Below the pieces are notes generated by a model that was not told where the DNA came from, searched no databases, and saw only the letters and a list, made by a program, of their open reading frames with translations. The position numbers and the translations under genes were made by a program. A stretch of 64,000 bases of DNA from Rhabdobacter roseus (GTDB taxonomy: Bacteria; Bacteroidota; Bacteroidia; Cytophagales; Spirosomataceae). Of this stretch, positions 55,664 through 63,480 are shown piece by piece. Positions within the stretch are counted from its first letter, which is position 1, and each line of letters opens with the position of its first letter. Location: positions 62,001 to 126,000 of the forward strand of contig NZ_JACHGF010000006.1 of the NCBI RefSeq assembly GCF_014202275.1, in the 5' to 3' direction.

Positions 55664-55708
55664 TTTAGCAAGGTACCTTGCTAAACAAAGTACCTTTCTA
55701 TACATTTG
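55664..55708 (+). promoter_or_regulatory. Perfect 22-bp palindrome overlapping a TTG-N20-TACATTTG promoter
   Basis: TTTAGCAAGGT (55664-55674) is followed directly by its exact complement (55675-55685), centred on GGTACC. The right arm contains TTG (55678-55680), and 20 nt later comes TACATTTG (55701-55708), a full match to the Bacteroidota promoter pattern. An operator over the -33 element suggests repression. Transcription would start near 55715, leaving a leader of about 178 nt before the receptor gene. That leader holds a GGCGG...CCGCC inverted repeat around another GGTACC (near 55762-55780). Confidence 0.65.
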
Positions 55709-55893
55709 TTCTGTCCATTTCTTGGAGAAAGGTCTGAGGTGAGGGGTGGCGCAGGCAGAAAAGGCGGAAGGTACCTCCGCCCGAAGCACAGCAGCCTCTC
55801 ACCGAAAGTACCTTCAAAGTACCCGAAAATCCGTCGGTTTTCGCCGGGAGAACTACGCCGTTTGCATCTATTAGCCAACTACCTTAATTAGCC

Positions 55894-58353
55894 ATGAACC
55901 TGAATTTACAAAGTACCCCCAAAGGCTGGATGGCCGCATTGGCCGTTGCCGTACTCCTTTTGCTTAGCCCAGGTACCTGGGCGCAAAGTACCCCCGTTGC
56001 TGCCAGCCTCACCGGCTCGGTGGCCGACTCGGCCAGCGGAAAAAAACTGGATTTTATCACCGTGCACCTGCTAACCGGCCCCGGTACCCCCGCGAAGGTC
56101 GACTACACCAAGGCCGACGGTACCTTTACCTTCACGGGCCTGGCCCCGGCCCGCTACGTGGTGTCGGTGGTGGGCGTGGGGTACCTTACCAAGAACCTAC
56201 CCGTAGACCTCACCGATAGTACCCAGCGGCGCGTGGACCTGGGCCGGATTGACCTCAGTCCGGCCACGGTGGGGCTCAAGGAAGTGACCGTCACGGCCGC
56301 GAAGCCCATCATTACCCAGGAGGTAGACCGCCTTACCTACGACATCCAGGCCGACCCGGAGAATAAAGTATTCAATGTGCTGGAAATGATGCGCAAAGTA
56401 CCCCTGCTGGCGCTGGACGCCGACGACAACATCCTGCTCAAGGGCAACACCGACTTCCGGATCCTGATCAACGGCAAGCCATCGAGCATGGTGGAGCGCA
56501 GCTACAAGGATATTCTGCGGGCCATGCCGGCCTCGACGATTCAGCGCATCGAGGTCATTACCACACCCCCGGCCAAGTACGACGCCGAAGGGCTGGCGGG
56601 GATTATCAATATCATTACTAACAAAAAAATCGACAACGGATACAACGGCTCGGTAAACGTGAGCGAGCGCTTCCCCATCGGCGGACCGGGCCTGGGGGGT
56701 ACTTTTACGGCCAAGCTGGGTAAGTGGGGGCTGTCGGCCCTGGGTGGGGCCAACCTCTACGCCGCGCCCACAACCCGCAACGCCATCCGCCGCACTACCA
56801 CAGGCCTGGAGCCCACTTACCTGGTGCAGGATGGTACCCAGCGCTCCGAAAGCCAAAACGGGTACCTGGGCTACGAGCTGAGCTACGAGCTGGACAGCCT
56901 CAACCTTTTTTCGGGGCAGTTTAATATCAACGGCAGCCGCTCCAACGGGCGTAACGGGCAGGAAAGCAGGCTTACGGGAGCCGGGGTGCTGCTCCAGCAA
57001 TACTATCTCGACAACCTTTCGGAGGGCAACGGCATCGGCATGGACGCGGCGCTGAACTACCAGCGCGGATTCAAAGCGGATAAAAACCGACTGCTGACGT
57101 TTTCGTACCGGTATTTTTCGTACCAAAACGAACAGGAAAACGCCCTGGCCATCACCGAGGCCGTTAGGTACTTTCTGCCCAACTACCGCCAGCTCAACGA
57201 CCAGCGCTTTTCGGAACAAACCTACCAGGTAGACTACGTGTACCCGGTCCGGAAGCTGAGCGTCGAGGTAGGGGCCAAGGCCATTCTCCGCACCAACGCG
57301 AGTGATTTTCAGCACCGGAATCAAAATGCTGAAACCGGTCAGTTTGAAGTCCAGCCCGGCCTGAGCAATACATTCCGAAACGAGCAGAATGTCTTTGGGG
57401 CCTACAATACCTACCAGTACAACTTCAAGAAATGGAGCGTGAAAGCGGGCGTGCGCGTGGAGCAAACGGTGATTCAGGCCGACTTCCTGTCGTCGGAGCT
57501 GCGGGTGCGGCAAAACTACTTCAACGTCATTCCGTCGGTGTCGGTCAACCGCAAGCTGAAAGGCAACAAAGCCCTCAACCTGGGGTACACGCAGCGCATC
57601 CAGCGGCCGGGGATTTACCAGCTCAACCCCTTCGTGGACCGCTCGAACCCGAACTTCGAACGCACCGGTAACCCGAACCTCCGCCCCGCGCTGGTGAACG
57701 ACGCGCAGCTGGGCTTCAACTGGTCCAAGAAGGCGTCGGTGAACGGGGGCCTGGGCTTTACCTTTTTTCGCGACCTGATCTTCCCCGTGTCGGTCTATGA
57801 CTCCACGACGCAGATCACCCGCACCTCCTTTGGCAACACCGGCCGGGCCAAACTACCCAGCGCGAGCCTGAACATCAACTACCCCGTGACCAAGCGCTGG
57901 AACATGAGCCTGAACAGCCGGGCGGCCTACGGCATGGTGGAAGGCCTGGTGAACGGGGTACTGATCAAGAACCAGGGGCTGATGTACAACGTCAACTTCT
58001 CGACCGGCTACCGACTGGAAAAAGACTGGCGCGTGAACGCGAACCTGAACCTCAACGGCCCCAACGTGAACCTGCAAGGTACCTCCAACCGCATGTTTGC
58101 CTCCTCGTTTAGCGTCAATAAAGACGTGGTCAAAGACAAGCTGTCCTTCTCGGCTTCGGTGAATAATCCCTTCACCAAGTTCCGCCGCGACTACCGCGAA
58201 TCCTTCGGGCCGGACTTTATTCAAAGCAACGAGCGCTGGGATTATTTTCGCACGTTCAGTGGTAGTTTCAATTACAAATTCGGTAAGCTGAAGGAAGGAA
58301 TCAAGAAAAGCAAGCGGGGCATCCGCAATGACGACGTCCAGAACGGCAACTAG
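55894..58353 (+). CDS. Outer-membrane beta-barrel protein (TonB-receptor-like, OMP_b-brl_3)
   Basis: 819 residues. The signal peptide is residues 1-30 (AALAVAVLLLLSPGTWAQ). A carboxypeptidase-regulatory-like domain follows at about 38-125 (LTGSVADSASGKKLDFITVH, GTFTFTGLAPARYVVSVVGV). A plug-like domain lies at about 135-245 (VNGKP-type segment ILINGKPSSM; ASTIQRIEVITTPPAKYDA; GLAGIINIITNKK), and then a long beta-barrel with IQRPGIYQLNPFVDRSNPNF and GNPNLRPALVNDAQLGF. The family differs from SusC transporters by its shorter length and lack of a SusD partner; the ligand is unknown. The C-terminus (IRNDDVQNGN) lacks the aromatic end residue of classical porins, as is common in this family. Confidence 0.92.
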   Translation: MNLNLQSTPKGWMAALAVAVLLLLSPGTWAQSTPVAASLTGSVADSASGKKLDFITVHLLTGPGTPAKVDYTKADGTFTFTGLAPARYVVSVVGVGYLTKNLPVDLTDSTQRRVDLGRIDLSPATVGLKEVTVTAAKPIITQEVDRLTYDIQADPENKVFNVLEMMRKVPLLALDADDNILLKGNTDFRILINGKPSSMVERSYKDILRAMPASTIQRIEVITTPPAKYDAEGLAGIINIITNKKIDNGYNGSVNVSERFPIGGPGLGGTFTAKLGKWGLSALGGANLYAAPTTRNAIRRTTTGLEPTYLVQDGTQRSESQNGYLGYELSYELDSLNLFSGQFNINGSRSNGRNGQESRLTGAGVLLQQYYLDNLSEGNGIGMDAALNYQRGFKADKNRLLTFSYRYFSYQNEQENALAITEAVRYFLPNYRQLNDQRFSEQTYQVDYVYPVRKLSVEVGAKAILRTNASDFQHRNQNAETGQFEVQPGLSNTFRNEQNVFGAYNTYQYNFKKWSVKAGVRVEQTVIQADFLSSELRVRQNYFNVIPSVSVNRKLKGNKALNLGYTQRIQRPGIYQLNPFVDRSNPNFERTGNPNLRPALVNDAQLGFNWSKKASVNGGLGFTFFRDLIFPVSVYDSTTQITRTSFGNTGRAKLPSASLNINYPVTKRWNMSLNSRAAYGMVEGLVNGVLIKNQGLMYNVNFSTGYRLEKDWRVNANLNLNGPNVNLQGTSNRMFASSFSVNKDVVKDKLSFSASVNNPFTKFRRDYRESFGPDFIQSNERWDYFRTFSGSFNYKFGKLKEGIKKSKRGIRNDDVQNGN

Positions 58354-58385
58354 CCAGGTACCTTCGAGCGCGTAAAGCCGCGTTC

Positions 58386-58486
58386 ATACTTGAACAAAAC
58401 TGTCCGATTTCGGACAGTTTTGTTCAAGTATTGGTAGTTAAGTGGCTGATTGTCAAAAGGTATTTGGTCTTGGTATACATTTTTAA
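58386..58486 (+). promoter_or_regulatory. 46-nt palindrome with TGTCCG core plus sigma-54-like element
   Basis: TGTCCG-ATTT-CGGACA (58401-58416) is the core of a longer perfect inverted repeat (58386-58431) with 22-bp arms and a 2-nt centre. After 54 nt from the core comes TGGTATA-CATT-TTTAA (58471-58486), whose -24 half agrees with the other copies while the -12 half lacks GC. The long stem might also terminate the upstream beta-barrel gene. The permease T start is 26 nt downstream. Confidence 0.5.
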
Positions 58487-58512
58487 TAATCCAGAAAAAA
58501 TTCCCGCTAGCC

Positions 58513-60927
58513 ATGATTAAAAACTACCTCAAAATAGCTTTACGAACCCTCTGGAAAAGCAAAGGCTATACGGCCCTGCATGTCGTGGGGCTTTCTGTGG
58601 CCTTTTGCGTCAGTATATTGCTCTTGCTAACGGCCTACTTCCAGCTTTCGTTCGACCGCTTTCACCAGGACGCCGACCGCATTTACCAAACTTACTTTTT
58701 CTCGAATAACCCCGACAAACCCAGCAAGGGCAGCAGTATGCCGTTTCCGCTGACGCCCGCGCTCAAGGCCGAATTTCCCGAAATAGAAGCCGCGGCGCGC
58801 GTCATGAACGGCAGCAGCATGGTGACCTACCAGGGCAAGCATTTTGATAAAATGGTGCGGCTCACGGATGCGGATTTCCTGAACATATTTTCTTTTGAAC
58901 TCAAAAAAGGCAACCGCCAAACCGCCCTCACCGACCTGAGCAGCATCGTCATCAGCGAGCACATGGCCAAAGCGGTTTTTGGTACCCAAGACCCCCTGGG
59001 CCAGCAGCTGCTCCTGGGCGGTGAGGGCAACCAAAAAGCTTACGTAGTGAGCGGGGTACTGGCCGACTTCCCGGAGAACTCCTCGCTGCAATACGACGCC
59101 TTCATCCGGACCGAAAATGCCGGCAACTACCACCAGGACAAAGACCGCTGGGACGCTTCGAACCATACGGTATTTATCAAGCTAGCACCGCGGGTAGACC
59201 AGGCGTCGTTTGAAAAACGCCTCAAGCCCTTCGCGCAGAAGTACTTTGCCGAAAATTTCACGAACCTTAAGCGCCAGGGAGCCAAGCCCGACGAGCGCGG
59301 GGATCTGTTTGCCGTTCGGCTGCAAAAGCTGGCCAACGTGCACTTCAATACCGACATTTCGGGGAGCGGGGCGGTCGGTACGGTATACGCCATCGTGGGC
59401 ATTGCGTTTTTTATTCTGCTCATTGCCTGCATCAATTTCATCAACCTGAACGTGGCGCGCTCGTTCATTCGGGCACGGGAGGTCGGGGTACGGAAGTCGC
59501 TGGGGGCGCTGAAAAAGCAGCTCTTTTTCCAGATCTGGTCCGAGGCCGTGCTGATCTGCCTGGCGGGTTTTCTGCTGGGCGCCGTGCTGCTGTATGTGCT
59601 TATCCCGGAATTTAACGCGTTCTTTCAGGCCAAGCTCAGCGTAGCCTACCTGCTGGAGTGGGACAAGCTGGCGCTGATCCTGGCCATCTTCGGGCTCGTT
59701 ACGCTGGTGGCCGGTGGGTACCCCGCCTGGCAGATGTCGCGCTTTAATGCCGTGGAGGTACTTAAGGGCAAAGTCAGCATGAAGCGGCCGGGGGTACTTC
59801 GCAATTCGCTCATCGTGACCCAGTTTTGTCTTTCCTGCCTGCTGATCTCCTGCACGCTCATTGCGGTTCGGCAGGTGGAGTACCTGCGCCAAAAGCCGCT
59901 GGGGTACCTGCGCGATGAGGTCATCAGTATTCCGGTAGGCAACCAGGAAAACGGCCAGAAGGTACTTCAGCGGCTGCGCAACGAGCTGGCCGACGACCCC
60001 AGCGTGGTGGCTATTTCGGGCAGTGAAGTCAATATTGGGCGCGGCAAGGACGGCAGCAGCTCCCGCAGTATGATCGGCTTTACGTATAAAGAAAAAGAGA
60101 TTACCACCGACTGGCTGCACATCGACTACGACTACCTCAAAACGCTAGGCATCAAGCTGCTGGACGGACGGGAGTTTGACCCCGCCTTCGCCACCGACTC
60201 CCTGGACCACGTCATTATTACCGAAAGCATGGCCCGGGCTTTGGGCGAAAAAAATCCCGTAGGTACCTTTTTTCAAACCGACTCGGCGGGCAAGCGCATC
60301 CAGATCATCGGCCTCGTGTCGGATTTTCATCTGTACTCGCTTCGCGACGAGGTGAAGCCCATTACCATGTACCTCTCGCACGACGAACCTATTGAGTACA
60401 TCTTTGTGCGGGTAGCGCCCCAGAGCCTGCTGACGGCCATGGAAAAGCTCGAAGGTGCCTGGAAGAAAGTGGCGCCCCGCGCGGAGTTTCGGGGTACTTT
60501 CCTGGACGAGAACATCAACGCCTGGTACAAGTCGGAGCAGCGGCTGGCGGGGATGTTCAGCGTGGCGTCGGGCATTGCCATTCTGCTTTCGTGCCTGGGG
60601 CTGTTTGCGGTATCGCTCATGATGATCGGGCAGCGCACCAAGGAGATTGGCGTACGCAAGGTACTGGGCGCGAGCGTGGGTAGCATCGTGCTCATCCTCT
60701 CCCGCGACTTCGTGAAGCTAGTCCTGGTGGCCATCGGGCTGGCTACGCCGCTTGCCTGGTTTTTCATGCAGCAGTGGCTCGAAAGCTACCCCTACCGCAG
60801 CCCGATCAGCGGTTGGGTGTTTGTGGCGGTCGGGCTGGGGGCGGTCCTGATCGCCCTGGCTACGGTGAGCTTCCAGGCCATCCGGGCGGCGCTGATGAAC
60901 CCGGTGAAATCATTGAAGACGGAGTGA
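58513..60927 (+). CDS. FtsX/MacB-type ABC permease T
   Basis: 804 residues from the ATG at 58513 (MIKNYLKIALRTLWKSKGYT, context CTAGCC). A TTG at 58450 would place the start upstream of the candidate -24 element and is rejected. FtsX domain 1 has VARSFIRAREVGVRKSLGA near residue 314-332, and TM4 reads GGYPAWQMSRFNAVEVLKG. The second periplasmic domain has LDGREFDPAF, VIITESMARALG (Thr-Glu replacing Asn-Glu) and LVSDFHLYSL. FtsX domain 2 has GQRTKEIGVRKVLGAS near 706. It ends ALMNPVKSLKTE. Its last 88 nt are identical to those of permease U. Confidence 0.93.
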   Translation: MIKNYLKIALRTLWKSKGYTALHVVGLSVAFCVSILLLLTAYFQLSFDRFHQDADRIYQTYFFSNNPDKPSKGSSMPFPLTPALKAEFPEIEAAARVMNGSSMVTYQGKHFDKMVRLTDADFLNIFSFELKKGNRQTALTDLSSIVISEHMAKAVFGTQDPLGQQLLLGGEGNQKAYVVSGVLADFPENSSLQYDAFIRTENAGNYHQDKDRWDASNHTVFIKLAPRVDQASFEKRLKPFAQKYFAENFTNLKRQGAKPDERGDLFAVRLQKLANVHFNTDISGSGAVGTVYAIVGIAFFILLIACINFINLNVARSFIRAREVGVRKSLGALKKQLFFQIWSEAVLICLAGFLLGAVLLYVLIPEFNAFFQAKLSVAYLLEWDKLALILAIFGLVTLVAGGYPAWQMSRFNAVEVLKGKVSMKRPGVLRNSLIVTQFCLSCLLISCTLIAVRQVEYLRQKPLGYLRDEVISIPVGNQENGQKVLQRLRNELADDPSVVAISGSEVNIGRGKDGSSSRSMIGFTYKEKEITTDWLHIDYDYLKTLGIKLLDGREFDPAFATDSLDHVIITESMARALGEKNPVGTFFQTDSAGKRIQIIGLVSDFHLYSLRDEVKPITMYLSHDEPIEYIFVRVAPQSLLTAMEKLEGAWKKVAPRAEFRGTFLDENINAWYKSEQRLAGMFSVASGIAILLSCLGLFAVSLMMIGQRTKEIGVRKVLGASVGSIVLILSRDFVKLVLVAIGLATPLAWFFMQQWLESYPYRSPISGWVFVAVGLGAVLIALATVSFQAIRAALMNPVKSLKTE

Positions 60928-61030
60928 GTAAGGCCGAGGGGCTCTGACCGCAATAGGTAGTTTCGTCATAACTCATGAATAAAGTACCCTTGATCACCAA
61001 GTACCTTGATTATTTAAAGCAAGTAACGCC

Positions 61031-63451
61031 ATGATCCGTAACTACTTCAAAATAGCCCTGAGGAACATACTGCATAGTAAGCTGTATACCTTCATCAATG
61101 TGCTGGGGCTGGCCATCGGGATATCGACCTGTACGCTCATTGCGTTGTATGTCGTTGATGAGCTTAGCTACGATTTGCATCATCAGGGGGCAGACCGAAT
61201 TTACCGGATTGCCTCCGAAGTAAAAGGTGAAACCTGGGTAGCGGCCGCCGCTCCGGTGGCCGCAGGGTTAAAAAAAGATTTTCCGGAGGTGGAGCAAACG
61301 ACCCGTTTATTACGGATGCCGGGCGTTGATAAATTTCTTCTTAAAAATAAAGAGACCCAAAAGCAGTTTTATGAAGTCAACGGCTTTTATGTAGATTCTA
61401 CCTTCTTCCAACTCTTTAGCTACGATTTCAAGGTAGGCGACAAAAGTACGGCGCTAAACCAGCCCAATTCCCTTATTATATCGGAGCAAATGGCCTCGAA
61501 GCTCTTTGGGAGCGCTGACCCGATTGGCCAGGTCATTCAGGTAACGCTTCCTTTTGGAGCTACGGATTATACCGTAACGGGCGTATTGGCCAACTCCGGC
61601 CGCAAGTCACACATTCCGGCGCATCTTTTCCTGTCGATGAACAACGATGACGTGGGGCAGTGGGTCAAATCTCAGACCAACTGGGCCGCCAATACCGTTT
61701 TTCATACCTACCTCAAGCTCCGTGAAGGAAGTAGCCCGGAACCGCTCGAAGCCAAACTTGAGCCTTTTCTAAACCGGAACGGCGGGGACGATTACAAGGC
61801 AGCCGGTTACAGCCGGAGGTTATTTCTGCAGCCGCTTCGGTCTATTTATCTTCATTCAAACTTTGGGTTTGAGATTGCCCCAAACGGCAATAGTAAGTAC
61901 CTGTATATACTAGGTTCCATCGCGGCCTTTTTACTGCTGATCGCCTGCGTTAATTTTATGAATCTAAGCACGGCTCGGAGCGGAAAAAGAACCAAAGAGG
62001 TAGGCATCAGAAAAGCCATCGGGGCCTTAAAAGGTACCTTGGTCGGACAATTTCTGGGCGAATCGGTCTTGCTGAGTTTTCTGGCGCTGCTCCTTGCGGT
62101 GTTTTTTATCCAGGTACTGGTTCCGGTATTCAACCAACTGACGGGCAAAAGTTTGTCCTTCTTTGAGCACCCCCCAGTAGTCTTTGGGGTGGTGGTCATG
62201 GCGATGGTGACCGGCTTACTAGCAGGAATTTACCCGGCGTTTTACTTGTCTTCTTTTACACCCATTGCTTCGCTGAAAGGCAAACTAAAAACCAGCGTTT
62301 CTGAGGTTTTAATTCGCAAAGGGTTGGTGGTGTTTCAGTTTACGATCTCCATCGTCCTGATTCTGGGAGCCATCCTGATCGACCAGCAGATGAAGTACCT
62401 AAGTACCCAAAATTTAGGATTTAACAAAAATCAGAAATTGGTCATTCCCCTGCAAAGTACCGAAGCCTTCGCGAATTATGACGTTTTGAAAACTGAGCTG
62501 ACGAAGAATGCTCAGGTGATAGCCTCGACGAAGGGAGCGACCTACCCTGGGATAGAAAATGTAATCTCTATGCTCTTTTATAAAGAAAATACGTCCCTCC
62601 AAGAGAACTTAGAGATTAGTATGGCCTACGTAGATACCGATTATATCAAAACCTTGGGGATTCAACTGATCGAAGGAAGAGGGTTTTCGACAGCGTTTAC
62701 GGCGGATTCTACGGCATTGGTACTTAATGAAGCAGCGGTGAATAAGCTTGGCTATTCGCAGGCTAATGCGGTGGGCAAGAGAATCTACTTTGAGTTTCAG
62801 GGTCAGCAGAAGACGATGCAGATCATCGGGGTAGTGAAGAACTACCACTTCGAAGGCTTACAGCACGAAATAAAGCCCTTAGCCCTCAGTGTTTTGCCTT
62901 TGTTTAGCTCTACAAACAACTACGCCATTCTGGATATAAAAAGTGCCAACTACGAGCGTATATTGACCCACATTGAGGGCGTATGGAAGAAAATCAATCC
63001 CGGCTCTCCCTTTGAGTATTCGTTTCTGGATAAAGACTTTCAAAAAAACTACGAAAAAGAAGAAAGAACCGCGCAGCTAATCCGCTATTTCGCGCTTATG
63101 GCGATTTTTATCGCTTGCCTGGGGCTGTTTGGACTGGCCACGTTTACGGCCGAGCAGCGTACCAAAGAAATCGGTATTCGGAAAGTACTGGGTTCATCCA
63201 CGTTTGGAATCGCCCAGTTGCTTTCGTTCGATTTCCTCAAATTGGTATTACTAGCGATTCTCATCGCCTCGCCTCTGGCTGGGTGGATCATGCACAAGTG
63301 GCTGTCAGCCTTTGCGTACAAAACGACCATCTCTTGGTCTGTTTTTGCCCTGGCAGGCATGTCGGCGGTCCTGATCGCCCTGGCTACGGTGAGCTTCCAG
63401 GCCATCCGGGCGGCGCTGATGAACCCGGTGAAATCATTGAAGACGGAGTGA
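61031..63451 (+). CDS. FtsX/MacB-type ABC permease U (L/N/U subgroup)
   Basis: 806 residues, start MIRNYFKIALRNILHSKLYT. FtsX domain 1 has TARSGKRTKEVGIRKAIGA near residue 312-330. The second periplasmic domain has IEGRGFSTAF, LVLNEAAVNKLGY and VVKNYHFEGLQHEIKPLAL, resembling L and N, as does FYEVNGFYVDSTFFQLFSYD in the first. FtsX domain 2 has EQRTKEIGIRKVLGSS near 708. Most of the gene uses noticeably more AT-ending codons than T, yet its final 88 nt equal the GC-rich end of T. It is followed after 29 bp by permease V, so the two are probably co-transcribed. Confidence 0.93.
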   Translation: MIRNYFKIALRNILHSKLYTFINVLGLAIGISTCTLIALYVVDELSYDLHHQGADRIYRIASEVKGETWVAAAAPVAAGLKKDFPEVEQTTRLLRMPGVDKFLLKNKETQKQFYEVNGFYVDSTFFQLFSYDFKVGDKSTALNQPNSLIISEQMASKLFGSADPIGQVIQVTLPFGATDYTVTGVLANSGRKSHIPAHLFLSMNNDDVGQWVKSQTNWAANTVFHTYLKLREGSSPEPLEAKLEPFLNRNGGDDYKAAGYSRRLFLQPLRSIYLHSNFGFEIAPNGNSKYLYILGSIAAFLLLIACVNFMNLSTARSGKRTKEVGIRKAIGALKGTLVGQFLGESVLLSFLALLLAVFFIQVLVPVFNQLTGKSLSFFEHPPVVFGVVVMAMVTGLLAGIYPAFYLSSFTPIASLKGKLKTSVSEVLIRKGLVVFQFTISIVLILGAILIDQQMKYLSTQNLGFNKNQKLVIPLQSTEAFANYDVLKTELTKNAQVIASTKGATYPGIENVISMLFYKENTSLQENLEISMAYVDTDYIKTLGIQLIEGRGFSTAFTADSTALVLNEAAVNKLGYSQANAVGKRIYFEFQGQQKTMQIIGVVKNYHFEGLQHEIKPLALSVLPLFSSTNNYAILDIKSANYERILTHIEGVWKKINPGSPFEYSFLDKDFQKNYEKEERTAQLIRYFALMAIFIACLGLFGLATFTAEQRTKEIGIRKVLGSSTFGIAQLLSFDFLKLVLLAILIASPLAGWIMHKWLSAFAYKTTISWSVFALAGMSAVLIALATVSFQAIRAALMNPVKSLKTE

Positions 63452-63480
63452 TTACAACCTACTAACCCCTTAATTCAGCT

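Noticed and set aside
56197-57513. 438-codon reverse-strand frame opposite the beta-barrel gene, and the 393-codon one at 8216-9397
   Set aside because: Both are antisense shadows of clearly coding + strand genes. Their translations are low-complexity and match nothing.
58450-58512. N-terminal extension of permease T (and similar ones at 12245, 18124, 29530, 34531, 39805, 44782)
   Set aside because: The extra residues translate spacer repeats or candidate promoters, several begin at TTG, and every paralogue aligns from an M-[IL]-x-N-Y-[LF]-K-I-A start further in.
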